From contig NW_024040485.1 in the NCBI RefSeq assembly GCF_014851395.1, forward strand, positions 4,913,385-4,977,384: a DNA stretch of 64,000 bases, in the 5' to 3' direction. Shown one piece after another: positions 45,501 to 58,103 of the stretch (positions are counted from its first letter, which is position 1; each line of letters opens with the position of its first letter). The DNA is from Micropterus salmoides. Taxonomy: Eukaryota; Chordata; Actinopteri; Centrarchiformes; Centrarchidae. The notes under the pieces are model-generated. The model was not told where the DNA came from. It made no database searches and was given only the letters and a program-made list of their open reading frames with translations. Position numbers and translations under genes: made by a program.

Positions 45501-47439
45501 CAACATATTATCATCTTATAGAATGTGATGCATATGAACAGTATGTAACATAATTAGCACAGCCTTAAGTATCTACAGAAGTAAAATGCAACATACATTA
45601 ATGCAGCAGAAATATTACTAAAGAAACATCATGATAGTAAAACAGTGAGTGAAATTCTTCTGAACAATGCGTACTTCTACTTTGATATTTTAAGTACATT
45701 TTGCAGATAATACTTATTTTTTTAAATATGTCATGGTTAAAATAAGTGTGTGTCGTGTATGTTTTATTTAATCGCTTATTATTTCTTCTATTATAATTTT
45801 GTATAATATCAACTGAGAATCCAGAGGGGAGGTTTCACCATAAGCTCTTGGGGGTTTCTTACCTCTCCTGCATAATTCATACAGTGTATTTTTTATATAT
45901 TATTTGTCTTGTGCTACTAAATAAAAATAAGGTTCTAAATGCAGGTCTTGCACTGATCTTCCACCACTGTTTATTAAGTATGCACATAAATTTGTTCAAG
46001 AGAAACCAACAGAGGAATTTCCATTTGCTGCATGTGCTGTAATGAGAAAGAAACATTTATGGTGACTTAAATGCACATTAATCAGGATCAATCAAGTGTT
46101 AATTAGTATTGAGTAACATTTACCTTGTTACCACCCCAAGTCCATGTGCCCACGGTGGAAAATTCATTTTCCGACTCCTGTGGTCGTGTCATGCGGTGTT
46201 ACCCAAAATGCAGTGTGATGACATTGCCAAAGGCTTACTGGGGCAGTCTGTCACTTTGTCCCGAATCCGTGACTTGTCCACACCAAAGCCTTCGCTCATG
46301 TTGACTCTTGCACATTTGAAAGTGTCAAATGCTCGAGATGACACACTTTAACACCTACTGCGCTCCTCTCACTTTTCATTTTCTTTTAAATCTAGAGGAC
46401 AAAACATTTTTGCCTTTGTTCAACATTTATTTACCCAACAGTCATTGGACCGTGGCAGTTTTTTTTCCCCAAATAGAGACCCACATCAAAACAGAAGGTA
46501 AACAATCAAAACAATACTTAAAGTTACTTGAAATGCTCACTAAACATCACATTAAAAGGGCAGCAGGGTCTAAGCCTCTGTGAATCTAAGCTAAAAACAA
46601 AGTAAAGCCAGCTCCTTATGGAGTCCGCCTCAGGCTCCTTCATAATCAGTTTAACAGTCACAAACAGAGACCAGCACTCGTCCACATTAAATCATTTTGC
46701 AGCGAATACACACTAAAGAGAGTGAGTGTGTGTGCAGCATGTGGTGGATGGACGGTGCCAGGCTGGATCTGCACAGGATGGAATGACACTGGTGGCAGGC
46801 TAATGACACAAGCCTCAAGCTGTTCTCACACCTGCCATAGATCTACCTCATTCACTTGACATTAACATTGAGGAAAGGGGCCATTTCAAAACACACACAA
46901 AGCCGGTCATGCAAATACAGCAACATAGACACCCGCGCAGATAGAAACACACGGTTACATCCACAGACTCTTGATCGCTCACACTGACACACAAACAAAC
47001 AAATGGGCCATTATCCTTGAGAGCCCAATTAGGGAGTAAATGGGAGTGCTGAGTTGTTAGTAGAAGAGAGCAAAACACACATGATTGGATGACATGAGTG
47101 GGCAAAGAGTGTGAAGGTTCAAAGTAACATTTAAATGCTTAACTTTTGTTAACATGCTGTAATCACACAAAGATACCCTTAAAGCTGATTTAGGTACAAT
47201 TTAATGGTAAGTCTTACCATCTACGTTGCAGCATTAAACAACATCATATCCCTCAAATGAGTAGATAGAGACCTCAAATGATAAACCATTTCAGCAAATT
47301 ACTACTTTGTGCGCTTAGTGTACACACTTTAGTAATTTGTACTATGGAAATACACATCCACATTTGTTCTCTCAAATGTATAATTTGCACCCCCAAATTA
47401 ATAAACAATGCCCAATTTCATATCAAGGGTGGATCAAAT
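45501..47439. other. Gene desert, part 5
   Basis: No gene. A non-repetitive, balanced stretch at 46130-46340 is noted in the findings. Confidence 0.45.
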
Positions 47440-47600
47440 GGCTGGTGAAGAAAGAACATTTAGGAGCTAAAGTAGCTCTCAAGTGCTACCTCTCTCTGGT
47501 GGAGACCAAAACAGTGGTAAAAGAATAATTATCTGAATTTTTTATTTGTCAGGTAGCCAGATACACAACTCCAAAAGATAAAGTAGGGTGACAAGATGAC
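47440..47600 (+). repeat. Dispersed repeat fragment, probably the end of the 10.2/52.3-kb family
   Basis: GGTGGAGACCAAAACAGTGG, TAAAAGAATAATTATCTGAA and CAACTCCAAAAGAT correspond, from memory, to the terminal part of the dispersed repeat whose body is seen at 10160-10525 and 52345-52600. Confidence 0.4.
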
Positions 47601-47666
47601 CTAATGGAGGAGTTCATCTCTTCTGGAGCATGTCGTCATTGGTGGTCTTTTTGTTTTAGCATTATA

Positions 47667-48490
47667 CACTCACCTAAAGGATTATTAGGAACACCTGTTC
47701 AATTTCTCATTAATGCAAATATCAACCAATCACATGGCAGTTGCTTCAGTGCATTTAGGGGTGTGGTCCTGGTCAAGACAATCTCCTGAACTCCAAACTG
47801 AATGTCAGAATGGGAAAGAAAGGTGATTTAAGCAATTTTGAGCGTGGCATGGTTGTTGGTGCCAGACGGGCCGGTCTGAGTATTTCACAATCTGCTCAGT
47901 TACTGGGATTTTCACGCACAACCATTTCTAGGGTTTACAAAGAATGGTGTGAAAAGGGAAAAACATCCAGTATGCGGCAGTCCTGTGGGCAAAAATGCCT
48001 TGTTGATGCTAGAGGTCAGAGGAGAATGGGCCGACTGATTCAAGCTGATAGAAGAGCAACTTTGACTGAAATAACCACTCGTTACAACCGAAGTATGCAG
48101 CAAAGCATTTGTGAAGCCGCAACACGCAAAACCTTGAGGCGGATGGCAACAACAAAAGACCCCACCGGGTACCACTCATCTCCACTACAAATAGGAAAAA
48201 GAGGCTACAATTTGCAAGAGCTCACCAAAATTGGACAGTTGAAGACTGGAAAATGTTGCCTGGTCTGATGAGTCTCGATTTCTGTTGAGACATTCAGATG
48301 GTAGAGTCAGAATTTGGCGTAAACAGAATGAGAACATGGATCCATCATGCCTTGTTACCACTGTGCAGGCTGCTGGTGGTGGTGTAATGGTGTGGGGGAT
48401 GTTTTCTAGGCACACTTTAGGCCCCTTAGTGCCAACTGGGCATCAAACACAGTATTAGTATGGTGTTCCTAATAATCCTTTAGGTGAGTG
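47667..48490 (+). mobile_element. Internally deleted Tc1-like element with perfect 29-bp inverted repeats
   Basis: 824 bp, flanked by TA (47665-47666 and 48491-48492). The terminal 29 bases (47667-47695 and 48462-48490) are perfect inverted repeats beginning CACTCACCTAAAGGATTATT. The interior holds the N-terminal half of a transposase and then jumps straight to the right end. The perfect termini suggest fairly recent activity of the family. Confidence 0.9.
47810..48450 (+). pseudogene. Tc1-like transposase, C-terminal half deleted
   Basis: Starts MGKKGDLSNFERGMVVGARR, with a helix-turn-helix around SISQSAQLLGFSRTTISRVY and the AT-hook-like region RGQRRMGRLIQADRRA. The first frame ends at 48268. 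A shifted frame then gives DESRFLLRHSDGRVRIWRK, containing the first catalytic Asp, and GGVMVWGMFSRHTLGPLVP. The second Asp and the Glu are missing because the sequence passes directly into the right inverted repeat. It cannot be catalytically active. It might bind the termini only if expressed as a truncated protein, which is speculation. Confidence 0.85.
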
Positions 48491-48494
48491 TACA

Positions 48495-49434
48495 TTTCAT
48501 TATGAGAACTGTACCTCAGTTTTCTTCATTAGATGTGTTGTTAACTTGATGTCTTAAATCTCTGAGAGTCATGCTTCACTTAGACACTTGCCAATGAACT
48601 GTAACATAACAAACCACAATTATAACTCATTCTACAAATAGGAGGAAGCCAAAATGATTTTTCTGAAATCGAAAGGGAATTCCACTTTAATTTCATTACT
48701 ACATGCTTTGCAACTTCCTATCCTTCAGAAAATCAAATAAAGTGACTCATTTAGTTGCTATGAAATCCAGACTCTCTTGTTTTTCTTTGAAATCTGACTA
48801 AGAGAGCAGTAAAGACTTGCACACAAGTTCAGACAACAAATGGCAGGAGTCCAATGGAGGATGAGCTTAAACTGGGGCCAGCGTCTTTAAATCCGAGCAC
48901 AACTGAGAGCCTTTTCCATTTCATCTGAGCGTACTGTTTGTAAGTGAAGACACGCTATTCCTACTTGCTGCCGTGCACTGGAACGTCTCACTGTCCTTAG
49001 ACGGTATATACAGAGTGCACTGAGGTATTTTACTACAGTTGGAGGATCTGGGATCCTTCAAGCATCTGCTGGTGTCCTGCTTGAGCGCCGTTTAATCTGT
49101 TCCATGAGAAAATTTCAGTCGTCGTAGTAGTGAGGCAAGCCAAGCCGAGTTTTGGCAGAGCTTCTTGAGGACAAAGTTACGTAACATTGCCTCTTTCTTT
49201 CTCCCTCTTTCAGTCAATTTCTATCTGTTCCTCTCAGGGAGATTTTCTCTCTCTGGTTTTGGCCATTTTTCACAGTCTTACTGTCTTATGAGACATTAAG
49301 TCTGTTGCTCTCTCTCTTTCTTTATATTTTTTATTCTTTCCTTCTTATTTTGTCATCTTACTCAGATTTTCTGCTGTTCTTTTCTTTCTGCTTATTCGAT
49401 CAAGCTGGACTCTCAAGACTAAACCAAAGGCTGT

Positions 49435-49489
<55 letters not shown>

Positions 49490-49675
49490 CCAGAGTCTTA
49501 CTCTAGCAAAATGTCTTGAGGCAGTTACTCAATGTTTTGCAGAACAACGGTGTGTTGCATAACAGGAGAGGACTCATTCATTCACTCCTTCACTCACTCG
49601 TACCACATGTATTTTTTAAAAGCCCCGCCTACCCTTTTAATAGGTGTGTGTCCTTAGATGCTCTCTATGACAAAC
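48495..49675. other. Gene desert, part 6
   Basis: Pyrimidine-rich at 49190-49400, then a long CA microsatellite. No gene. Confidence 0.5.
49438..49487. repeat. (CA)n microsatellite, about 25 units
   Basis: Uninterrupted CA repeats, the longest simple repeat in the window. Confidence 0.97.
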
Positions 49676-49676
49676 C

Positions 49677-49719
49677 TTCATATTCAGAGTGAAATAAACC
49701 ACTTCACTCTGAATATGAA
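49677..49719. repeat. Perfect 17-bp inverted repeat (hairpin)
   Basis: The arms TTCATATTCAGAGTGAA (49677-49693) and TTCACTCTGAATATGAA (49703-49719) are perfect reverse complements around a 9-base spacer. Confidence 0.95.
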
Positions 49720-52344
49720 TCACTGCAGAATGATATGTCTGCTTTTGCAGAGTGACAGAGTGAGAGAGAAAAAAAATGCACTCCTGCAATCTTAATGTTT
49801 GTCTACCACTGGTTTGTAGGTTCTGGTCCTGTGGAAACCTTTGAAATCCTTTCCTGTATACCCAGGGTACTGGATATTTAAATGGTTACAGGGCTGCCAT
49901 ACATTGGTAGGATCACCAAATAAGTAACCATCTCAGACTTCTCCCAACTATTTAATTTAGCTGTGCTTTTCATTACATTTCCAGACATCCATAAAAACTG
50001 CATTTTCAAACTAGTTTAATATAATCAAATAGATTTTTACCTAAATGACTGTGGGTGCAAAAATCCAATATTTACCTCATTATCTCTTAGATACAGTATC
50101 TCCTCACTGACAATGCTGTGGTTAACCTGCAGTGTTGTAGTACAAGACTGAGCTTGGTACTGTGGGGAGTAAACCCAAGTTTTATTTGTGTATCTGCTCC
50201 TTGATGCATTTATGCTGTTTTTAAGTTGTAAAAAGTAGTTTGGGAGAGGGTAAGAAGTAAGTATGTAGGCTAACTTGCATCTTAAATGCTTCAGTGGAGT
50301 TGTGACTGGCAAGAACATGGGGAGGCAAATTTTCATTTTGGGGGGAAACTGGATCTTCAGTTGGCAGAAGTAATAATGTCAGAACCAGGATTTGATCCCC
50401 AAAGAGGCCACCCATGATAAAAATGTACGCAGTTGTGGAGTTTTGAAAAAAGCCTTCACCAAACAAGGAAGCCAATGAAAAAATAAATATCATCATAGAG
50501 TTTCTATGTGCGGTTTTCAACACCACAATGGAGTTTACAATTATATTTTCCACATCTTCTATTGTTTACAGTAGTGAAGAGAATCGGGTAAATAAGCTCT
50601 TATTTAGTGGCTTGGTTTGTCAGCATTGGGCTGATGTTTTACAACCCCAAAAGTTAATCAGCAAGATCATAGAGTTCATATAAAAGTGGAGATTGTTATT
50701 TTCACATTTGCTGATGATGTGTACATTACCATAGGTAACTACCGTGGTTTTTAAGAAGCATATATTCTTGAAGCTGGTTTTAATCTCTCTGGAGGAATTT
50801 TTGAGTTAGGATTACCCCCACCCCCACTGAGACCCACACTGCGGTTGTATGGTTTAAATCAAAGTTTGTCTTGACAGTTTTTCACCCTGAACTGTTCTGA
50901 CAGAGTGACAAGACACAAATTCTAAAAATGTCTCTTAAATTGTGAATTGAGCATTTCCTTGTGTTTCTGTGTATTCCTTTTTAAAAAGGTATTTTGACTT
51001 TAAATTATTTTCTTAACCAAAAGTGGGGTGGATTCCATTCTTATTAGTGCTGTGGTATTATCACCTTGTGACAGCAATTTGCACATAGTCTACAATAACT
51101 TTATTATTAATTATAAATGACAGATTACAGTTTTTAAAAAACATCTAAATAAACATTTGTGCTTGAAATGCAAGTAATACTAGATGCTTTGTACATCGAT
51201 TATTAATAACTGAACTGTCACTGTCTGCTCCACATGTATGCAGAAACAAAAACTACACACACCGTCACAACCTCCCACACTGAATAGAAAGCCCGTTATT
51301 GGCACGAGAGGCAAAGCAAACACACAAAGGAAAACTCCCTGTCTTTCTCACCCTAAGAATACACAACATCTAAATGTCATTGCTGAGGCAGGCCAGGCCT
51401 TTATTGGGATTGATGTGAAACGACATTCCCACTGTGATACACCATCCGTTGGTGAGGGGATTTTGCATGGATAGCCACCCGCTGTGTGGTCCATCTGTGT
51501 GGGAGATGCTGCGGCGCTTGGCCCCTCCGCCTGTGGAGGAGATGGATCTCTTACAGGTGCCTCTGCCAGCGTGGATCAATTATGAATCAGATGCACACAC
51601 GCTCAGAAACATTTACACAAGGCATACATAAAAACAAATGTACATCTATAAACAATAAGGATCTTGTAACCTCTAGTAACAGTGGAGAATAATGTGCAGT
51701 GCATGTTATTTGTGAGTGAATGATTTTCTACCTTACTCCTTTTTATGGAAAATCAGAAGCAGTAGTAGAATTTCTTCTCATATATTCTTTTATTATTTGG
51801 CAATCTTTAAAAATAACTTGGCTTTACAGAAATGGATCCCGTGGGACACTAATCATCTCATCATGAACCATTTAATTTCATTACGTGAATGCAGTTCATG
51901 AAACACAATGTGTTGGGAGATAATTAAAAATGATGAGGTCGCCCATTAAATAATGATATTGTGAAGATCTGACAGAGCTAAAAAAAAACACACATGCACG
52001 CACAGAAACACACTTCGCCTGTGTCACATCTGCTTTCTATAAAAGGAGAACCCAATCACTGCAGGTCTACCTTTTTGACTTGTAATCCCTCAGAATGTTA
52101 AATCAAAATAATGTCTTCTTGTGACATTTGGTCATGTGTTACATATGTCTATGGGTTATGACCAGGGCAACCAAAGAGTGAATCTTCCTGAGATTTCTCA
52201 GATATTATCCAGTAATTCACAAGATACTTGTACTTAGCCTTAAGCTAAGAAAAGCACAGCCTAACATCAACAGGACAATGCAAACATGATGTTAGAGAGA
52301 CTATAGTTGATATTTTTCTAATAAGAATGTATCAAATGACAATG
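49720..52344. other. Gene desert, part 7
   Basis: AT-rich, with a balanced, non-repetitive block at 51360-51600 (see findings). No gene family recognised. Confidence 0.45.
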
Positions 52345-52600
52345 TGACGTGAAAGGTGTCGCTGGTAGTGATGAACCTGCAGAGAATTGGCACCCCAATC
52401 TGCAGCCCCCTTTGGCTTTATGGAGCTTAATAATGAGTTTTGCTTGTTTAGGTGTCAGACCCACAACTTGTTTTTGTTCACTCTCACCGCTCACTTTCTG
52501 CAGCAGGCAGATGTTTTCAGCTAAAAAGCTGTACAAGCTCAATGTACACTGCCTGTCAACCATCAGTTATTGCAGGTGTAAGCAGGTAGTTTAGCATAAA
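52345..52600 (+). repeat. Dispersed repeat, copy 2
   Basis: Plus-strand copy of the family at 10160-10525: GTGATGAACCTGCAGAGAA, TAATGAGTTTTGCTTG, TTTCTGCAGCAGGCAGATG, AAGCTCAATGTACACTGCC. Confidence 0.65.
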
Positions 52601-54480
52601 TCAAATTATATTGACCTGATGGTGACAGTCAATAAAAAGTCAGGGGATGACCAAAGTGACTACAATTGATTTAACACTCATCAATATGATTGTGTTTCAC
52701 ATGTTGGAAGGACCTACAGTGAGTTAAAAGACTATCCTTTAACATCTTGCTCAAGAGCACTTCAACGGGAATGTCCCCTAATCTAACCCTTTTTGCATCA
52801 CTCTCATCTCCTCCTCTTTCTACTGTCCGTAATACACTTTAAAAAAAAATGCTGATAAAAGAATGTTTTATTTAATACATCCGACTTCCCAACAAAGTTT
52901 AGAGGTGGTATAAAACTGTCACGGTACCTCGGTCATTGTTTAGATTGCCACAAGCGTTCACTTAAAATATTAAACATACACGGTTCATCTAAGGATTTGA
53001 ATAAACAATCAATTCTGCTGGGTTTTTTTATGATACGAACAACCTGCGGTTTTGGGATTTGATGAGATCACATCGCTGTATGTCAACGCCCTGAAACTGA
53101 TTGCTAAGAATTTTCCATGTACAAAATGTACAAAATGTTTCTATGCAATACATTTTTTTATACCCCAACCCCTTTCTCTTAGCATGACAACACCTGGCTG
53201 GATCGTGTTCACTGTAAACACGCAGGTTCTAAGAACTGAGATCATCGTCTGAGAACCCATATTCCAGGAATCCATATCAGGGCCTAACAGGTTCTGAGAA
53301 TCCAGCGGAGAGGTGAGTCTGTCTAGACCTGACAGTTATCATGATCTTAGAGAAGATTTTATGATAGTAAGAGTACGGGTGTATAACAGTACCAGTATAT
53401 CAACATGCAAGAATCATATGGTCCAGGTCAATCATGACATAGTGTAGTGCTACTGAAGCAACAGAAGCTAAAGCCTTTGCTAAGCCTGGGTGGAGTTTAC
53501 CTGTAGTAAGGTAAATACTGTTCTCATGAGGAGCAAAACTATCTAGTGCAGTGGCATGTCATGCATAGCCAGAAACACTGAAAGGTGAAAGGCATGTGTA
53601 TCCAGCAATCAGGGAAAACAAACAAGACATTTCTACTGGGAGACAAACCATGAAGATTCTCATACCGATGACTCACTCCTGCAGTGTTGCCTAACATCCA
53701 TTGTCCCTTTCTTAATCTCATGCCAAGTTTTTTTTTTTTAAACAGGAAGTCTTTCAGGCCATGAGTCTAGCTAACATTTAAAACATTTTCTTTGTTGTTG
53801 CAAACACACACTGCCATGGACATAAGTTGATTAATTAGGCTATATTTTATCAGTTGGTATATGCTCATGCCTAAATGCCTTGTTTGCCTGAATTTGGTGT
53901 TAATGATGTGTTGATAGTCATTAGTTGAGCTGGATGTCAAAGCAAATTAGGAATCAAAGTAGAAAGATTTGCAAAGCTGGAAGTTCCAGAAGACAGGGAT
54001 TTTTTTTTATTCAACTCTGCTTTCTGTCACCTGCAGAGGCGTTACTTCAGCCTCAGGCTGCATGACAGCTCATCATCACTTTAACTTGTATTCTGTGCAT
54101 GAAAGGTGCTCTATAAATAAAGTCAGTTCATTCATTTATTCATCAAGCTGCCAATTTGCTAATGAAAGAGGAAATCTTTCTGATGTAATTGTGAAATGTG
54201 AAAGAACATGTACAAATGTGCAGATTTTCCTGAACCAGACAACAAAAAACAAATGAACCAATTTTCTCATACATCTGACACCAGGAATCAAATAAAAAGG
54301 TCAGTAACATGGTACAGCCACTCTTCTTCTCTCGAAAAACAGGCAAATAACACATTTTAGGCTCAAACATTTTGCTTCACAGTATTTTCCTGCAATACCC
54401 AAATTAAACTAGTATTATCATATCAAGTGCAAGGTTATTAACTGACATTTATGACAATCTGATAATAGTAGCTAATTGAA
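52601..54480. other. Gene desert, part 8
   Basis: No coding signature. Short A and T runs only. Confidence 0.5.
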
Positions 54481-54936
54481 AGCAAAAGTCATCAGCGTCC
54501 ATCTTGTCAACAATCTTCTCAGCGAATCTTGGCAAGTGGACAAGCAAACAAATTCGGCTGCTGAGGGTCTCATCTTCTCCCACAATCTTCTTGAACATTT
54601 GCAGTAGTGAGGACCCTGGACACCGACATCTTCTTTATCCTCCTGCATCACATGGACATCATCAACCTTGTCTCTACATTGAAACTGGCACAGAAAGGTA
54701 CTGTCAGGTCGTCAATGTCATGGAGCTCTTTGAGCAGCTGCACCGCAGCATCCTGCTTAGCTACCTTGTATTCAGTGGTGAGGACTGTAGAAGCACTGGC
54801 AAGGGCAAGGTGGAAATCCAAATTTGGGGGGGGGGGGTTGAATTTAAAAGTCTAGTAAAAGAACCTGCTCTGATGGAAGATGAAAGCAGGGTGTACAGAC
54901 TTCAGTGAGAGGGCGCGAGCACCTCACCAATATCAC
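54481..54936. other. Unclassified sequence with long frames on both strands
   Basis: A 134-codon frame on the plus strand (54504-54908) and, on the minus strand, a readable stretch with KQDAAVQLLKELHDIDDLTV. Neither matches a family I know. A G12 run (54826-54837) sits inside. It may be a processed or transposon-derived coding remnant next to the LINE. Confidence 0.25.
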
Positions 54937-56070
54937 TGATGCTCGGTGTACCACTGATATTCCACTGCAGAGCCCTCCAGTCCTGGGCCCTGTTTCCAAT
55001 CAGTATGCTTTCAATTGCTCCTCTGTAAAAGTTGACGAGAACTTGGCATCTGGCCCATGATAGCAGTGTCTTCTGCAAACTTCACAAAAGAGTTCCCTCC
55101 ATATGTAAACTCAGCCCATGGACCCAGCTTTCAGCTACAATTGGTCAGTGTGACCTATCACCCATGACGTCAACCCATCAACAAAACCCCCAGCGCAACT
55201 TCGGCTCAGTCTCTTTTCTCTGGACTCAACCTCTGAAGCTGCTAACGGCCAAAGCTTTTTCTCTCAGCGTGTCCTGCTGGGAACACTCTCTCTCAGGCAG
55301 TGTCTGCCTAAGATCCCTGCAAACCAACTCGGTTAGCCAGAGGCGATGACAAATTCTGCCAGCTAACTTCACATGCTAACAAATAAATTAAATCTGAGGA
55401 GAACAGATGGGGCGATCGGGTCCTCCATCAGCACAATCGGAACATGACGCAGTAAGACTGCAACAGAACCACAATTCTTCCCCGCCTGGCTAAATCCACA
55501 ACGGACCTGCCAGCCAACAGCAAGCACACCAAAGCAACTTTCTACCTCTACAGACTGTTAACATAACTGGGTATAACACACTTTAACAGTGTACCAGGCT
55601 AAGCACAGGACTTTTAGCCTGTTTTTTTTGTGATATTTTTTTGTGACTATGAGCACCAAGCACCATTAATGTAAACAGAGTCCGCCTCCCCTTTTCTTAC
55701 TGGAGTCTTGTGTTCTGCCTGTTAAGTGCATAGCTTGGTCCAAAATTGTTGTGATGAAGCCAGGTCTCTGTAAAGATGAGGGAACATGTTATTTTCTTGC
55801 GACCGGACATTAGCCAGGAATAGGCTGGGTAGTGGAGCAGTCCTTCAAGATTGCCACCAAACGAACCACAAAAGGCCAACAGTTGACCTTGGCAACAATG
55901 CAATTTCTTTACTAGACACCAGGTTACCAAAAAGTGCCAGACGGGTACATGGGAATTTTTTTCTCCGGCTAGACTGAGACAAACGTTGGAACTGGTCCAT
56001 AGACGGTGAAGAATGGAACAACAGTGTGACAACACCCAGCGTGATTTTAATGGCACATTCTCATTCACAG
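54937..56070 (-). mobile_element. LINE remnant (endonuclease start and reverse-transcriptase end)
   Basis: On the minus strand, an endonuclease-type motif LIFTETWLHHNNFGPSYALN lies at about 55790-55730. It is followed in a shifted frame by RRRTLFTLMVLGAHS, corresponding to the GGG-x-C-x-Y-I part of such domains. A C-terminal block VLVNFYRGAIESILIGNRAQ lies at about 55050-54990. The order fits one decayed LINE. The reverse-transcriptase core between them is missing or unreadable. Confidence 0.55.
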
Positions 56071-58103
56071 CTGTAGCTCAACGTTCAAATAAATCTGATT
56101 TGCATTCATAGCTGCCAAAAAATTTCACACAGTCAGTAATTCTGTGTCAATGGAACAATTCACCTGATCATCTTTCGTTTAAATACACTTTGAGTGAGTT
56201 TGTAGATATTGATTTTAATGTCTAGAATCACTGGGTAAGCACAATGTATGTAATAAATAAATTAATCTGTACCGCAGTTTTTAGTCTTTATAGTTGGTAC
56301 CCTTGTCATGAAAGCAGTTGATCATTACTGGTTATTGAAACTTCCCAGTTTTTCCAGAACAAAACGAAACTTTAGACTGTCTGTGAAGCCCAGGACTTTT
56401 CTTTCAAAAAGACTATATGGTAAACGGAAAAATCTGTCTGATCACAAGCATACTGTACGGTAAATCCTTATTACAGCACATGATAGACAAGTGCAGACCA
56501 GACCAAATATGTCCTTTATGAGAAATGGAATGATTACTACATGCACATGCTGGCTGTCAGGAATTCAGCCACAATAAAGTGTTACAGATTTATTTTTCCC
56601 ATGGCATGATTCCAGCTTCTGTTATTAGCGATTGTGTAATGTGGGCCTGTCTGCCTGTGCCTGCTTGTCCCTGAGAAACTCTAGATGAGGAGTAGCTGTG
56701 AGAAAAAAATAAAAGCAACTAGAGCAGGAGCTAACATGCCACTGCTTCTGACATTGCTCAGCCAATCTGCAGTCTGCCTTTTTACTATATACCTAATTCA
56801 GTGTTACACCTGCCAACTAGTGCACTAGATCAGAGCAGTCCGAATAACGTTTAATTTTTAACTTAAGTCACAATTAGATTAATTTCTGAGTAGTATGAGT
56901 GCAGCAGTTTATCTACAGGTGACACAATGACAATACATACTGACAGTGCACTGTCCTCTACATACAATTCAAATTCAGAGGCGTTCATTCATAATAATAC
57001 ATAAATAACATTAGCTGTATGATATTGAAAGAATATTGAGCATTGAACAACGCTGTTTCTGACCTGGTGTTACCTCTTACCCAGTGTGCCAGTTATGAAA
57101 TTGAAACATCCAAGTTACGTTTCTTCACCGTCAGACCTTATAGGAAAAAAAAAAAAAACAACCTGTGCTTTATGAGTTACTGGGGAATGGGGGTGTTAAG
57201 AATAACCAGGTCATTTGGATTGTGTGAAACAAATCAACTTGTCACCTCGGGGGTTCCCTGACTGTGATAGTGCTAACCGATTTTCTTGTGCAGGCTTGCA
57301 AGGCGAGCTAATTCATGTACAGAACGCTGCAGGCTGTTCTGCTTGTGCTGTCAGCCCTTCTCACTGTCCTGCAGCCTGCATCCCCCACCCCCCATGTACA
57401 TGAATGCACAAAGTCATGGGAGATGATGTGTGCGCATGCATGTGTGCTCAAGTCTATTTGATTCAGCTCTATTCCATCTCCTGCTGCAGGACAAATGTAC
57501 TTGCAGACAAGTTGAGTTTGATAAGACAATACCTGCTTTGTACACAAAACAACAATCTGTTATTTTGCCTTTTGTTTTTTTCACAATATCAGATGTTTGT
57601 TATTTATGTCATCAACTTCAGATATGATTAGCTTCCTCCCTGACCACAACAATGAAATTAACCCTAACCACCAGCAGTAAATACTACACCTCCAAACATA
57701 CAGTAGTTGACATCAACATAAATTCACCAGTGTGTGTTTTGTTGAAGTTTAGTCTTTTAGTATGATGGCATCCAAATAAAAAATTTGACTTAGTTAAACT
57801 AAAACCTTGGTTTACTGAAGCTTTCATGCCTGTAAACCTTCTATATCAATCAAAATGAAAGGGGGTCATAGGTCATTGGGTCATGACAATGAAAAACTCA
57901 CCTATACTTTATATAAATCTGGTGTGGCTATAGAACAGTGTTGACTAATATACAGGAGAAGTAGTAACACAGATTCACAACCTTGATCAGAACAAGAATT
58001 GTTACTTACATACACTGAACTTACATCATGCCGCCTGTGATTCTCAGTAAGACCAGAGAGTCAAAACACAGAGCTATTATATCTGCTACAGTAGGCTACT
58101 TGC
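56071..58103. other. Gene desert, part 9
   Basis: No gene. A 14-base A run lies at about 57147. Otherwise AT-rich unique-looking DNA. Confidence 0.5.

Noticed and set aside
50221..50553. Hydrophobic 110-codon minus-strand frame
   Set aside because: AT-rich region, no family match. Probably chance.
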